A DNA stretch of 38,196 nucleotides from an uncultured Gammaproteobacteria bacterium (GTDB lineage Bacteria; Pseudomonadota; Gammaproteobacteria; GCA-001735895). Both the position numbers and the translations under genes were made by a program. The notes under the pieces were generated by a model. It saw only the letters and a list, made by a program, of their open reading frames with translations, did not search any database and was not told where the DNA came from. The stretch is taken from the NCBI GenBank assembly GCA_937984095.1, contig CALJYH010000111.1, positions 1 to 38,196 of the forward strand, read 5' to 3'. Shown one piece after another: positions 15,477 to 24,111 of the stretch; within the stretch, counting starts at the first letter, position 1; each line of letters opens with the position of its first letter.

Positions 15477-16029
15477 CAATGAAAAAATAATCAGGTCCGT
15501 ACAAAACTGGGTGGAGTCTTTTGTTGTGGATTTGAATCTCTGCCCGTTTGCCAAGGGCGTGCTGGCAGATAACCGGGTGCGTTTTGCCGTGACTGGTGCA
15601 GCGACTGAAGAGGAGTTACTAACCGCATTGCAAGCCGAACTGGAACTGCTCAATAACAACCCGTCGATTGAAACCATGCTACTGATTCACCCCGGGGTAC
15701 TGCAAGACTTTTATGATTACAACCAGTTTCTGGATAGTGCCGATCAATTACTGCTGCAACTGAAACTGGAGGGTGTCTACCAGGTAGCGAGCTTCCACCC
15801 CGATTACCAGTTTGGCGGCACCGATCCAGATGATGTGGAGAACTTTACAAACCGATCACCCTATCCTGTTTTGCACCTGATTCGAGAGGCAAGCCTCGAT
15901 CAAGCCCTTGCCGAATTTCCCGATGCAGATCAAATCCCGGCGCGTAACATCGCGCTGATGAAGAGCCTCGGCCAGGACAGGTTAGACGTTTTAACACAGC
16001 TATATCCTGGCGGTGAAGAGTCAAAATGA
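15457..16029 (+). CDS. DUF1415 family protein
   Basis: VQNWVESFVVDLNLCPFAKGV...QVASFHPDYQFGGTDPDDVENFTNRSPYPVLHLIREASLD. Confidence 0.92.
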   Translation: MNRMTTNNEKIIRSVQNWVESFVVDLNLCPFAKGVLADNRVRFAVTGAATEEELLTALQAELELLNNNPSIETMLLIHPGVLQDFYDYNQFLDSADQLLLQLKLEGVYQVASFHPDYQFGGTDPDDVENFTNRSPYPVLHLIREASLDQALAEFPDADQIPARNIALMKSLGQDRLDVLTQLYPGGEESK

Positions 16030-16113
16030 TTGATAATAAGCGCCGGATGATCGCGCGCAAACTTTAGCCGATTATTCATCAACCTTGATAACAAAGAGAT
16101 ATTGGAGAAAGAA

Positions 16114-16401
16114 ATGGCAAACGAAGGCTATCATGAACCCATTGGCGAACTAACAGATGAAACCAGGGATATGCACAGAGCGATAACGTCGCTGATGGAA
16201 GAACTGGAAGCAGTTGACTGGTATAACCAACGCGTTGATGCCTGCAAGAACAACGATCTTAAAGCAATCCTTGCGCACAACCGCGACGAGGAAAAGGAAC
16301 ATGCGGCAATGGTGCTTGAATGGATTCGCCGCCAGGACCCAACTTTCGATAAAGAGCTTAAAGACTACCTGTTCACCGAGGATGAGATTGCCCATGGATA
16401 A
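16114..16401 (+). CDS. Encapsulated-ferritin-like protein (EncFtn family)
   Basis: HRAITSLMEELEAVDWYNQRVDACKNNDLKAILAHNRDEEKEHAAMVLEWIRRQDPTFDKELKDYLFTEDE matches the EncFtn core; ATG 16114 preferred to TTG 16102. Confidence 0.9.
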   Translation: MANEGYHEPIGELTDETRDMHRAITSLMEELEAVDWYNQRVDACKNNDLKAILAHNRDEEKEHAAMVLEWIRRQDPTFDKELKDYLFTEDEIAHG

Positions 16402-16638
16402 AATCTGACCGACAAACGATTAGGGGCTATGGCAGCTCGAATAGCCTTTACTTTAAAACCACTAACGCGAGGGAAGTCGTTATGTTCGCTAAAGACAAGT
16501 TTATCCAGGACTGCATCGACGCAGTCCCAGAGGGTCAGCCAGCTGTTTCAGGAAGCAGAAAGGAGGTTTAATGCCGGGTCGGAAATGTAAGCGTCGGAAG
16601 ATGCTGAAAAACTGTTTGCCAAAAGGCAGAGGCTAGCC

Positions 16639-17478
16639 TTGTTATCGCTTATCTCAAATGGCCTTGTTCTAGTTGGGACCATCATTTTGACCGGGTCCCT
16701 GGTGACCGTTAGAAAAATCATCCATCGATTGCCGCGGGGTGGGTCGCGGACTAGCTGGCACGCGATGTCAGGCTTCATAACACTATTTATTGTTGGTTAT
16801 CTCGGTTATGTCGTCGTTTTTTGGGACCAGCACACTAGAGTACTTGATCTCATCGTTCCCGGGATATTTTTCTTCGGCGCCTGCTTCGTATGGATTTCTT
16901 CAGTTCTTGCCTTACAAACCGCGATAGACGTAATGCGCATTACGGTGCTGGAACATGAAACCTTCACCGATCCTTTAACCGGGGTCTATAACCGTCGCTT
17001 CATGGAGCAACACCTGGTAGAAGAGGTATCGAAGGCTCGCCGATACGAGTTTGATCTTGCCGTATTATTACTCGATCTCGACTACTTTAAACGCATCAAT
17101 GACGAGCATGGTCACCAGGCAGGTGATCAACTGCTCATTGAAATTGGAAACCTGATTGGTAAGCAACTGCGTGATTCAGATATTCTGTCGCGCTATGGTG
17201 GCGAGGAATTTCTCGTCATCGCACCCAATACTGGCCCGCCTGCTGCATCGCTTTTAGCAGAGCGTTTACGTGGCCATATTCAATCCCATCGTTTTCTACA
17301 AGAGTTTAAGGGTACACAGGAAATAGAGATCCGGATAACCGTCAGTATCGGTGTGGCAAATTTTGGTGGAGCCATTACCAGCGAAGAAGCCCTGATTCAC
17401 GCCGCCGATAAACATCTTTACAGGGCCAAGGAGGAAGGCCGTAATCGGGTAGTGGACAGGGAGACGGAAGATGCCTGA
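16639..17478 (+). CDS. Membrane-anchored GGEEF diguanylate cyclase
   Basis: N-terminal hydrophobic helices; DPLTGVYNRRFMEQ, LLDLDYFKRINDEHGHQAGDQLL, SRYGGEEFLVI. Confidence 0.93.
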   Translation: MLSLISNGLVLVGTIILTGSLVTVRKIIHRLPRGGSRTSWHAMSGFITLFIVGYLGYVVVFWDQHTRVLDLIVPGIFFFGACFVWISSVLALQTAIDVMRITVLEHETFTDPLTGVYNRRFMEQHLVEEVSKARRYEFDLAVLLLDLDYFKRINDEHGHQAGDQLLIEIGNLIGKQLRDSDILSRYGGEEFLVIAPNTGPPAASLLAERLRGHIQSHRFLQEFKGTQEIEIRITVSIGVANFGGAITSEEALIHAADKHLYRAKEEGRNRVVDRETEDA

Positions 17479-17643
17479 CAGGGAAGACTGATTTATGCAC
17501 CAAAGACCTATAAATGAAATAATGCAGGAGCCTGAAATGGCAATATTTCATGTGATTTATCACGCTGGCACAGCCGTTAGACAAATCATGCACATCGTCT
17601 CCTGGAACATCTCAAATTACTTTACACAGCCCTAAAAATCGAG

Positions 17644-17841
17644 ATGGCTATCGCCGACAACTCAGCATTAATCATTATCGACGTGCAGAAAGGTCTTGCC
17701 GAGCCGTCGCTGGGTTTGCGCAAACATCTTAATGCAGAAACGAATATGGCGGCGTTGCTCGCTACCTGGCGCGAACAAAAACATCCGAACATTCACATTT
17801 TGCATTGCTCGCAAGATCGGTACCCGCTAGAGCAATTTTAA
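17644..17841 (+). pseudogene. Truncated isochorismatase-like hydrolase (N-terminal fragment)
   Basis: SALIIIDVQKGLAEPSLGLRKHLNAETNMAALLATWREQKHPNIHILHCSQDRYP then early stop at 65 aa. Confidence 0.7.
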
Positions 17842-17891
17842 TCAGCACAGGCTATTATCGCTAACGAATCTCTGGCTTAAGGAACAACGCC

Positions 17892-18554
17892 ATGGCTACG
17901 ATCAAACTACTCGGGCTCAGAATCAGCGTTTACACCCGCATCGCGCGAATGGCGCTCGAGGAAAAAAGTGTCGATTACGAGCTCGAGGAGGTAGATATAT
18001 TTGCCGATACGGGACCTCCCGAAGAATACCTTGCGCACAATCCATTCGGTACTATTCCATGCCTGATGCATGGTGAATTCTACCTATACGAAACCGGCGC
18101 GATTACCCGCTATATCGACGAAACTTTTCCCGGTGTAGCATTACAGCCGTCAGTCTCGTCACGACGCGCTCGCATGAATCAAATCATTAGCATTCTTGAT
18201 GCCTATACCTATCGACCGATGGTCTGGGATGTTTACGTGCAGCGTATTGTCGTGCCCAGTGGCGGTGGCCAGCCAGACGAAAGCCTGGTAGCAGCGGCTT
18301 TGCCAAACTTGCAAAATGTCCTCCAGCAGCTTGAGCTCTTACAGGATGAATACGAGTTCCTGACGGGTGATTCAGTATCGCTTGCAGACCTGCATGCCTA
18401 TCCGATGCTGCGCTACTTCAGGGAAACCCCGGAAGGCTCGTCAATGCTGGCATCGTACCCCGGACTGGAACATTGGATGCAGCAAATGCAGGCAAGACCA
18501 AGCGCACGCGTGACGAGTTTTCATTCGACTGGCGAAGCCGAAGACGGCTTTTGA
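17892..18554 (+). CDS. Glutathione S-transferase family protein
   Basis: Thioredoxin-like N-domain with NPFGTIPCLMHGEFYLYETGAITRYIDETFP; helical C-domain. Confidence 0.93.
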   Translation: MATIKLLGLRISVYTRIARMALEEKSVDYELEEVDIFADTGPPEEYLAHNPFGTIPCLMHGEFYLYETGAITRYIDETFPGVALQPSVSSRRARMNQIISILDAYTYRPMVWDVYVQRIVVPSGGGQPDESLVAAALPNLQNVLQQLELLQDEYEFLTGDSVSLADLHAYPMLRYFRETPEGSSMLASYPGLEHWMQQMQARPSARVTSFHSTGEAEDGF

Positions 18555-18576
18555 CAAGGTTATCGAAAAGCAACCG

Positions 18577-19074
18577 ATGCTTACAGCTGATGAAGACGAA
18601 TCTGCTTATCGAGTTCACAACAAGAGCTACGTGACTGCGCTGATATTCCTGTGTATTCCGCCGTTAATATTGTTCGAGCTCGGCCCCAGCGTACTGGATA
18701 ACACGATAAAAACCGGCGAATTGGTCGGCCTGTTGATCGGCATACTGCTGCCGTTACTGGGGGCTTATTATTTCATCGAGTTTGCAAGCTTTACCTTTTC
18801 CAGAAGCGACGACCTGTTTCATTGGCAATGGCGCAACCTGTTTAGAAAAAAGTCCGGCAAGGTACCGCTGAATCGTATCGTCAAGGTCCGGCGCGACGGA
18901 ATGGAATCCAGTAACTCGGCCGGGTTGCAATATACTTACCGGCTGGTTGTGATACTGGACGATGACACGATCATCCCTCTAACGCGTGGTTATTCAGGCC
19001 TGCATGACAGGAAACTGGATCAAATTGTCGATCAAATTCGCGACTATATCGGGCATAGCAGCGCGATGCACTGA
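18577..19074 (+). CDS. Hypothetical membrane protein
   Basis: 165 aa, two hydrophobic segments then soluble C-terminal part. Confidence 0.7.
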   Translation: MLTADEDESAYRVHNKSYVTALIFLCIPPLILFELGPSVLDNTIKTGELVGLLIGILLPLLGAYYFIEFASFTFSRSDDLFHWQWRNLFRKKSGKVPLNRIVKVRRDGMESSNSAGLQYTYRLVVILDDDTIIPLTRGYSGLHDRKLDQIVDQIRDYIGHSSAMH

Positions 19075-19100
19075 TGGCTCTAATAGACGCCAGGTAAAAC

Positions 19101-19451
19101 ATGACTTACTACATTGTTAAAATCGTTATCTCGGCAATACTGATTGTCGCAATTTCGGAAATATCCAAGCGCAGTTCATTGCTTGGCGCCCTGTTGGCAT
19201 CCATACCGCTGGTGTCGGTGCTTGCGATGATCTGGCTTTATATCGATACCAAAGATGTCGACCGGGTTGCCGGGCTTGCTTCCAGCATTTTCTGGCTGGT
19301 ATTACCGTCGCTAGCTCTTTTCATCGCGTTGCCACTGCTATTGAAACAGGGATACAATTTTTATCTCAGCATGGGAGCATCGATTATTATTACCATCGGC
19401 TGCTACTGGTTAATGGTTACACTACTCGACCGGGTGGGCATCGAACTCTAA
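19101..19451 (+). CDS. DUF3147-like membrane protein
   Basis: ISEISKRSSLLGALLASIPLVSVLAMIWLYIDT; four hydrophobic segments. Confidence 0.8.
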   Translation: MTYYIVKIVISAILIVAISEISKRSSLLGALLASIPLVSVLAMIWLYIDTKDVDRVAGLASSIFWLVLPSLALFIALPLLLKQGYNFYLSMGASIIITIGCYWLMVTLLDRVGIEL

Positions 19452-19565
19452 TGGCATTTACGTCGAGGAATTCATCTGTTTGCATCCTTGAAACCCGATC
19501 CCTGATATTGACTGATTCCCCGGGAACGAAACTAAAGATCTGACCAGGAAGAGAGGTTTAATATT

Positions 19566-19811
19566 TTGCAAAACGCAGCTAGAGTTATCGCAATCGTATC
19601 AGCCATATTTATAAGTGGATGCGAATCAAAATGGGGCCGCCTGGACAACCGGCCGGTCGTGCAGGCCGAGTTTCAGAATGCCAGGACCATATGTCGGATC
19701 GATGAAAAACCGGCGCTAGTAGAACAGGCTGAGACAGAAAGAAACGCCGGGCTTTTGAGCTCGAGAACCAACGAGGCAACAATGATTGCGAACGAAGATT
19801 TTGCATTATAA
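19566..19811 (+). CDS. Small putative lipoprotein
   Basis: Signal-like N-terminus with lipobox-like ISGC; TTG start; 81 aa. Confidence 0.45.
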   Translation: MQNAARVIAIVSAIFISGCESKWGRLDNRPVVQAEFQNARTICRIDEKPALVEQAETERNAGLLSSRTNEATMIANEDFAL

Positions 19812-19916
19812 AGTACAGGCAATATATGCCAAAATCGACGAATGCATGCTGCAGCAGGGGTATAAAAAAGAGTGATAGCCCGTCATTGGCCGAAACCTGT
19901 CACCTAAAAGTTTCAC

Positions 19917-20312
19917 ATGGACACAAAGCAGTTGTACCTGGTCGCAGCCGATGCCACTCTTTTCATCCATGTGTCGTTTGTCGGCTTTGTTATTCTCGGA
20001 TTGATCCTGGTCTTTGTCGGCAAGCTGCTCTCCTGGTCCTGGGTACGCAATCGCCGGTTTCGCATTGCGCACCTCGCGGCGATCGGTATCGTCGTGCTGC
20101 AATCCTGGTTCAGCGTTATCTGTCCACTTACCCTGTGGGAAATGGAACTTCGGGACAAGGCTGGTGATGTAACCTACCCGGGATCATTCGTTGCACACTG
20201 GCTTGAGACCTTGCTTTACTATCGTGCACCGGAATGGGTGTTTATTTTGCTTTATACCCTGTTCGGGGCGCTAGTGGTCGGGAGCTGGTTCTGGGTACGA
20301 CCCAGAGGCTGA
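19917..20312 (+). CDS. DUF2784 family membrane protein
   Basis: ADATLFIHVSFVGFVILGLIL...CPLTLWEMELRDKAG...YPGSFVAHWLETLLYY. Confidence 0.9.
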   Translation: MDTKQLYLVAADATLFIHVSFVGFVILGLILVFVGKLLSWSWVRNRRFRIAHLAAIGIVVLQSWFSVICPLTLWEMELRDKAGDVTYPGSFVAHWLETLLYYRAPEWVFILLYTLFGALVVGSWFWVRPRG

Positions 20313-20387
20313 TCTGTTTGCCTGTTTTGGCCTGGTATTTGACCTGCAACTCTATTCGATAGAAATTGCTCCACTAGCAACGGGGTT

Positions 20388-21443
20388 CTACCCCATCAAA
20401 CCGGGGTAGAATTTTCGTGCGATCTCGGGATAACTGCGCACCCAACGCTGCCAGTATTTTTCGCCAAAAATAACGGGTTGTACCCGGCTCTCCATACCAC
20501 CGATACCGGCAGCCATCTCTGAGCGTGACGCCATTAACCCCTCGTTACGATGACGTGTACTTGCATTAACGCGATCGATGTAATCGGCTGCTAGCGGTAA
20601 TGGTTCAAGCAGCGTATTCAGATCAGGGCTGTAAAAGAATGCTGATGAATAACGCACTCGCCCTGTTTTATTGATGACACGGTGCGGGGTCGCGATGAAG
20701 TAGTTATGCGTTACCAATTGCAGCAACTCGCCCGTGTTAACGACCAGGCTACCGGCAACGGGATCGACCGGGTACCAGGTGTCATCGTTGGCCTGCGCTT
20801 CAAGTCCGGAATTTTCGTCCTGCAGCAACAGCGTCAGAAACCCAGAATCCTTATGCACGCCAACACCCTGCCCGCCAGCCCGGGTTTGCGGGTAGCGAAT
20901 CAGTTTCAGGTAGGGCGAAGGATTTTCCCCGAATACCTGTTCGATATGAAATTCGTCGAGACCCAGTGCGAGCGACATCATGCGCAGGATTTGCCGGGAA
21001 AGCTCGGACAGGCGCGAAAAATAATCGTCGACCGTTTCCCTGAAGCCCGGAATAGCCGCCTCGGATGGCCACTGGTTGGGGCCCACCAGCGCCATGTAAT
21101 AGGGATCCGGCTCGGGAATTGGATTGCGATCGACACCGATATCAATCTGCTCGCGGTAGTCGGCCTGGTTGTTGGTCAGTTCCGAGCCCAGTTTTTCCCA
21201 GCCACGAAACTGCGGGGAACTGCTCTTGTCAATCGCCTTCTTGGTGTCTTCCGGCAGGGCAAAAAAATTCTTAAGTGTCGCCAGGTAAGCTTCGCTGGCT
21301 GACAGCGGAATGCCATGGTTGATCACGTAGAAAAAACCGATTTCATGACACAGCTGCCGAAGTTGTCGGCACAACTCGAGCCGCTGTTGGCGGTCTCCTG
21401 CGAACCACGGTTCCAGATCGATTACCGGGAGCTGGTGTACCAT
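20388..21443 (-). CDS. 2OG-Fe(II) oxygenase, isopenicillin N synthase-like
   Basis: LPVIDLEPWFAG, GFFYVINHGIP, GVHKDSGFLTLLLQDENSGLEAQ, NTGELLQLVTHNYFIATPHRVIN. Confidence 0.94.
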   Translation of the reverse strand: MVHQLPVIDLEPWFAGDRQQRLELCRQLRQLCHEIGFFYVINHGIPLSASEAYLATLKNFFALPEDTKKAIDKSSSPQFRGWEKLGSELTNNQADYREQIDIGVDRNPIPEPDPYYMALVGPNQWPSEAAIPGFRETVDDYFSRLSELSRQILRMMSLALGLDEFHIEQVFGENPSPYLKLIRYPQTRAGGQGVGVHKDSGFLTLLLQDENSGLEAQANDDTWYPVDPVAGSLVVNTGELLQLVTHNYFIATPHRVINKTGRVRYSSAFFYSPDLNTLLEPLPLAADYIDRVNASTRHRNEGLMASRSEMAAGIGGMESRVQPVIFGEKYWQRWVRSYPEIARKFYPGLMG

Positions 21444-21593
21444 ATAAATTGATCAGACAAAGTCGTTGATTCTGTGAGACGATAGCGGCGAATTATAACT
21501 GATAACACCGACATACATGGTTGTATATATAGCTGATATTGTTGTCGCCGCGGTTACGATTTCGTATCTCGACTTCCTTCTGTAGTTCGCTCG

Positions 21594-22454
21594 TTGGGTG
21601 TGCGCTTGAGTATAGAAATTTTAAGAATTGCGGCTTTTGCCGACAATCACCTGGGTGGTAATCCTGCTGGTGTCATGATTGCCGACTCGCATCCCGACGA
21701 CGCCACAATGCAAGGCATTGCGGCCGATGTCGGTTATTCTGAAACCGCGTTTGCGATGCCCGAAGGTGACGCCTGGCGCGTACGTTACTTCTCGCCCGAA
21801 TCTGAAGTCCCATTTTGCGGACATGCGACCATCGCGCTGGGGGCGGCGCTTGCACTCAAGCATGGCAACGGTGTATTTAAGCTGAAACTCAACCAGGCCG
21901 ATATTACGGTCGAGGGGGAACACAACGGTGGATCGCTATACGCGGCACTGCAGTCACCACAGACGCATAGCGCGCCAATGTCCGCCGCACTACTGACCGA
22001 GGTGCTGGCTCTGTTCGGTTACCGCGAAAGCGATCTCAATGCGGAGATTCCGCCGGCGCGTGTGCACGGTGGCGCGGATCACCTAGCGCTGTGCCTGAAT
22101 TCACGTGCGGCATTGTCGGCGATGCAATACGATCTTGCAGCCGGGCGCGAGCTGATGAAACGCGAGGGCGTGATTACAATTCTACTCGCTTACGCCGAAA
22201 CACCGCACCTGTTTCATACCCGAAATCCGTTTGCCTCGGGTGGCGTCTACGAGGATCCGGCTACGGGTGCTGCAACCGCGGCATTTGCCGGATATCTGCG
22301 TGACCTCGAATGGCCACACCAGGGATCCATTGAAATTATCCAGGGCGAGGACATGGGCATGCGTTCACGTCTCAGGGCTGACATCACCGCCGAACCCGGC
22401 AGTTCAATCCGGGTTTCCGGCAACGCCCGCATTATGGAGGACTCAGCCGCATGA
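21594..22454 (+). CDS. PhzF family phenazine biosynthesis/epimerase-like protein
   Basis: AFADNHLGGNPAGVM, YSETAFA, VRYFSPESEVPFCGHATIALG, EDPATGAATAAFAGYL; start codon uncertain. Confidence 0.92.
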   Translation: MGVRLSIEILRIAAFADNHLGGNPAGVMIADSHPDDATMQGIAADVGYSETAFAMPEGDAWRVRYFSPESEVPFCGHATIALGAALALKHGNGVFKLKLNQADITVEGEHNGGSLYAALQSPQTHSAPMSAALLTEVLALFGYRESDLNAEIPPARVHGGADHLALCLNSRAALSAMQYDLAAGRELMKREGVITILLAYAETPHLFHTRNPFASGGVYEDPATGAATAAFAGYLRDLEWPHQGSIEIIQGEDMGMRSRLRADITAEPGSSIRVSGNARIMEDSAA

Positions 22455-22852
22455 AAATAACGATTGCCGAGCATCGCTTCAATGCCGTCTTCGAGGACGG
22501 TAAATCGCCTGCCAGCTGCGACGCCTTTCGCGCGGTAATGCCATTCGAAAGCCAGGTCGTGCATGTGCGCTGGAGCGGTGAAGGTGTGTGGATACCTCTC
22601 GGCGACATGGACTTCGATGTCGGCCACGAAGACGCCACCGCCTACCCCTCTCCTGGTCAAATCCTTTTATATCCAAAGGGAAAAAGTGAAACCGAGATCC
22701 TGATCGCCTACGGCTGTGTCCAGTTTGCATCGAAGGCGGGTACCCTCGCCGGCAACCATTTCGCGACGATCACTTCCGATCTGGACCAGCTGCGCAAAAT
22801 TGGTATCGCTACCCTCTGGGAAGGTGCCAAACCAATCCTGTTTGAAGCTTGA
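22451..22852 (+). CDS. DUF3830 (cyclophilin-like) family protein
   Basis: RFNAVFEDGKSPASCDAFRAVMPFESQVVHVRWSGEGVWIPLGD; ATGA overlap with phzF-like gene. Confidence 0.8.
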   Translation: MKITIAEHRFNAVFEDGKSPASCDAFRAVMPFESQVVHVRWSGEGVWIPLGDMDFDVGHEDATAYPSPGQILLYPKGKSETEILIAYGCVQFASKAGTLAGNHFATITSDLDQLRKIGIATLWEGAKPILFEA

Positions 22853-23340
22853 ATCTGCCCACCACCAGTATTGTAGAAATCAAGACCACGCTTGCGGGCG
22901 AATGCAAACAGTTCGATTGTGAACTGTTAAATTTCACCCGGGGCGAGGTCGTGGTTATCTATCGAATGCCACGCGACGTGCAGCTTGAAGACCTGTTGCT
23001 GCCCAGGGACTCCATCAGCATCGGTTATTTCTGGGAAGACCGTGCCTATAACGCCTATCACTGGATCGACGATCAATGCCAAACGCTGGCGTTATACTTT
23101 AATATCTGCGATAACACCCGCATATCACGTCAACAAGTCGCATGGCGCGACCTGACCGTGGATGTATTGATTACCCCTGACCTGCGTTGCCGAGTGCTGG
23201 ATGAAGACGAACTACCGGATGACCTTGATAGCGACTTACGCGCCTATATCGAAAGCGCGCGCGATGCCTTGTGCGTCAATCCCGCGCGCCTGTTGCTGGA
23301 GTTCGAAGCACGACGCCGGGAGCTGTTGCCCAAGGCCTGA
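22849..23340 (+). CDS. DUF402 domain protein
   Basis: SIGYFWEDRAYNAYHWID...LYFNICDNTRIS...WRDLTVDVLITPD; TTG start overlapping upstream stop. Confidence 0.85.
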   Translation: MNLPTTSIVEIKTTLAGECKQFDCELLNFTRGEVVVIYRMPRDVQLEDLLLPRDSISIGYFWEDRAYNAYHWIDDQCQTLALYFNICDNTRISRQQVAWRDLTVDVLITPDLRCRVLDEDELPDDLDSDLRAYIESARDALCVNPARLLLEFEARRRELLPKA

Positions 23341-23342
23341 CC

Positions 23343-23981
23343 ATGCCGCTTGAACTCTGGCTTGCTTATGTCGCTACCAGCGCGGTGGTACTGGCGATCC
23401 CCGGCCCGACCATACTGCTGGTGTTGAGCTATTCCATTGCGCATGGGCGCAAAGCGACTCTGCCCGTGGTTATGGGGGTTGCACTTGGCGATTCGGTCGC
23501 GATCACCCTGTCATTGATTGGTCTCGGCACACTGCTCGCCGCATCGGCATTCTGGTTTACGATCATCAAGTGGATCGGCGGGTGCTATCTGATCTACCTC
23601 GGCATTACACTGTTTCGAGGTGCCAGCAAACCGATGCCCGAGCAGGCTCCACAGACTCGAACGTCGGAGCCGCGCAAGCTATTCAGCAACGCGTTTATCG
23701 TCACCGCGTTAAATCCCAAGAGTATCGTGTTTTTTATCGCCCTATTGCCGCAATTCATCAGCCCCGACCACCCGGTGATAGCGCAATTCTGGATCCTCGG
23801 AGTAACCTTCGTGGTGCTCGCCACGATCGGTGCCACCAGTTATGCATTATTTGCGACCTCGATTCGGCGCTGGCTCGCGTCATCACGCGCGCAAAGGGCC
23901 TATAGCATGGTCGGCGGTGGCCTGTTGATGGGTGCCGGGGTTTGGGCCCTCGGTGCAAAGCGTGTAATCTCCACGACATGA
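23343..23981 (+). CDS. LysE/RhtB family amino-acid exporter
   Basis: AIPGPTILLVLSYSIAHGRKATLPVVMGVALGD, KWIGGCYLIYLGITLFR; start moved to ATG 23343. Confidence 0.93.
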   Translation: MPLELWLAYVATSAVVLAIPGPTILLVLSYSIAHGRKATLPVVMGVALGDSVAITLSLIGLGTLLAASAFWFTIIKWIGGCYLIYLGITLFRGASKPMPEQAPQTRTSEPRKLFSNAFIVTALNPKSIVFFIALLPQFISPDHPVIAQFWILGVTFVVLATIGATSYALFATSIRRWLASSRAQRAYSMVGGGLLMGAGVWALGAKRVISTT

Positions 23982-24109
23982 TGCGAAACAAAATTATCAA
24001 CGGCTTGATCTGCTGTTGCCTACTGCTGGCACTGTCCGGCTGTGGCAACAAGGGTCCTCTGGTATTGCCTGAGGAAGAAGAGAAAAAGACCAAGAGTAAC
24101 GCCTTTTAG
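23978..24109 (+). CDS. lptM: LptM/YifL-type small lipoprotein (not in the ORF track)
   Basis: MMRNKIINGLICCCLLLALSGCGNKGPLVLPEEEEKKTKSNAF*: lipobox LSGCG + NKGPL, immediately upstream of lysA. Confidence 0.9.
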   Translation: MMRNKIINGLICCCLLLALSGCGNKGPLVLPEEEEKKTKSNAF

Positions 24110-24111
24110 CT

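Noticed and set aside
16482-16571. 29-codon ORF downstream of the EncFtn-like gene as a real gene
   Set aside because: It could be a fragment or chance ORF; no recognised family and the evidence is too weak for a CDS call.
20682-21302. 206-aa + strand ORF opposite the 2OG-Fe(II) oxygenase
   Set aside because: It lies entirely antisense to a clear family member with all motifs; likely a codon-bias artefact.
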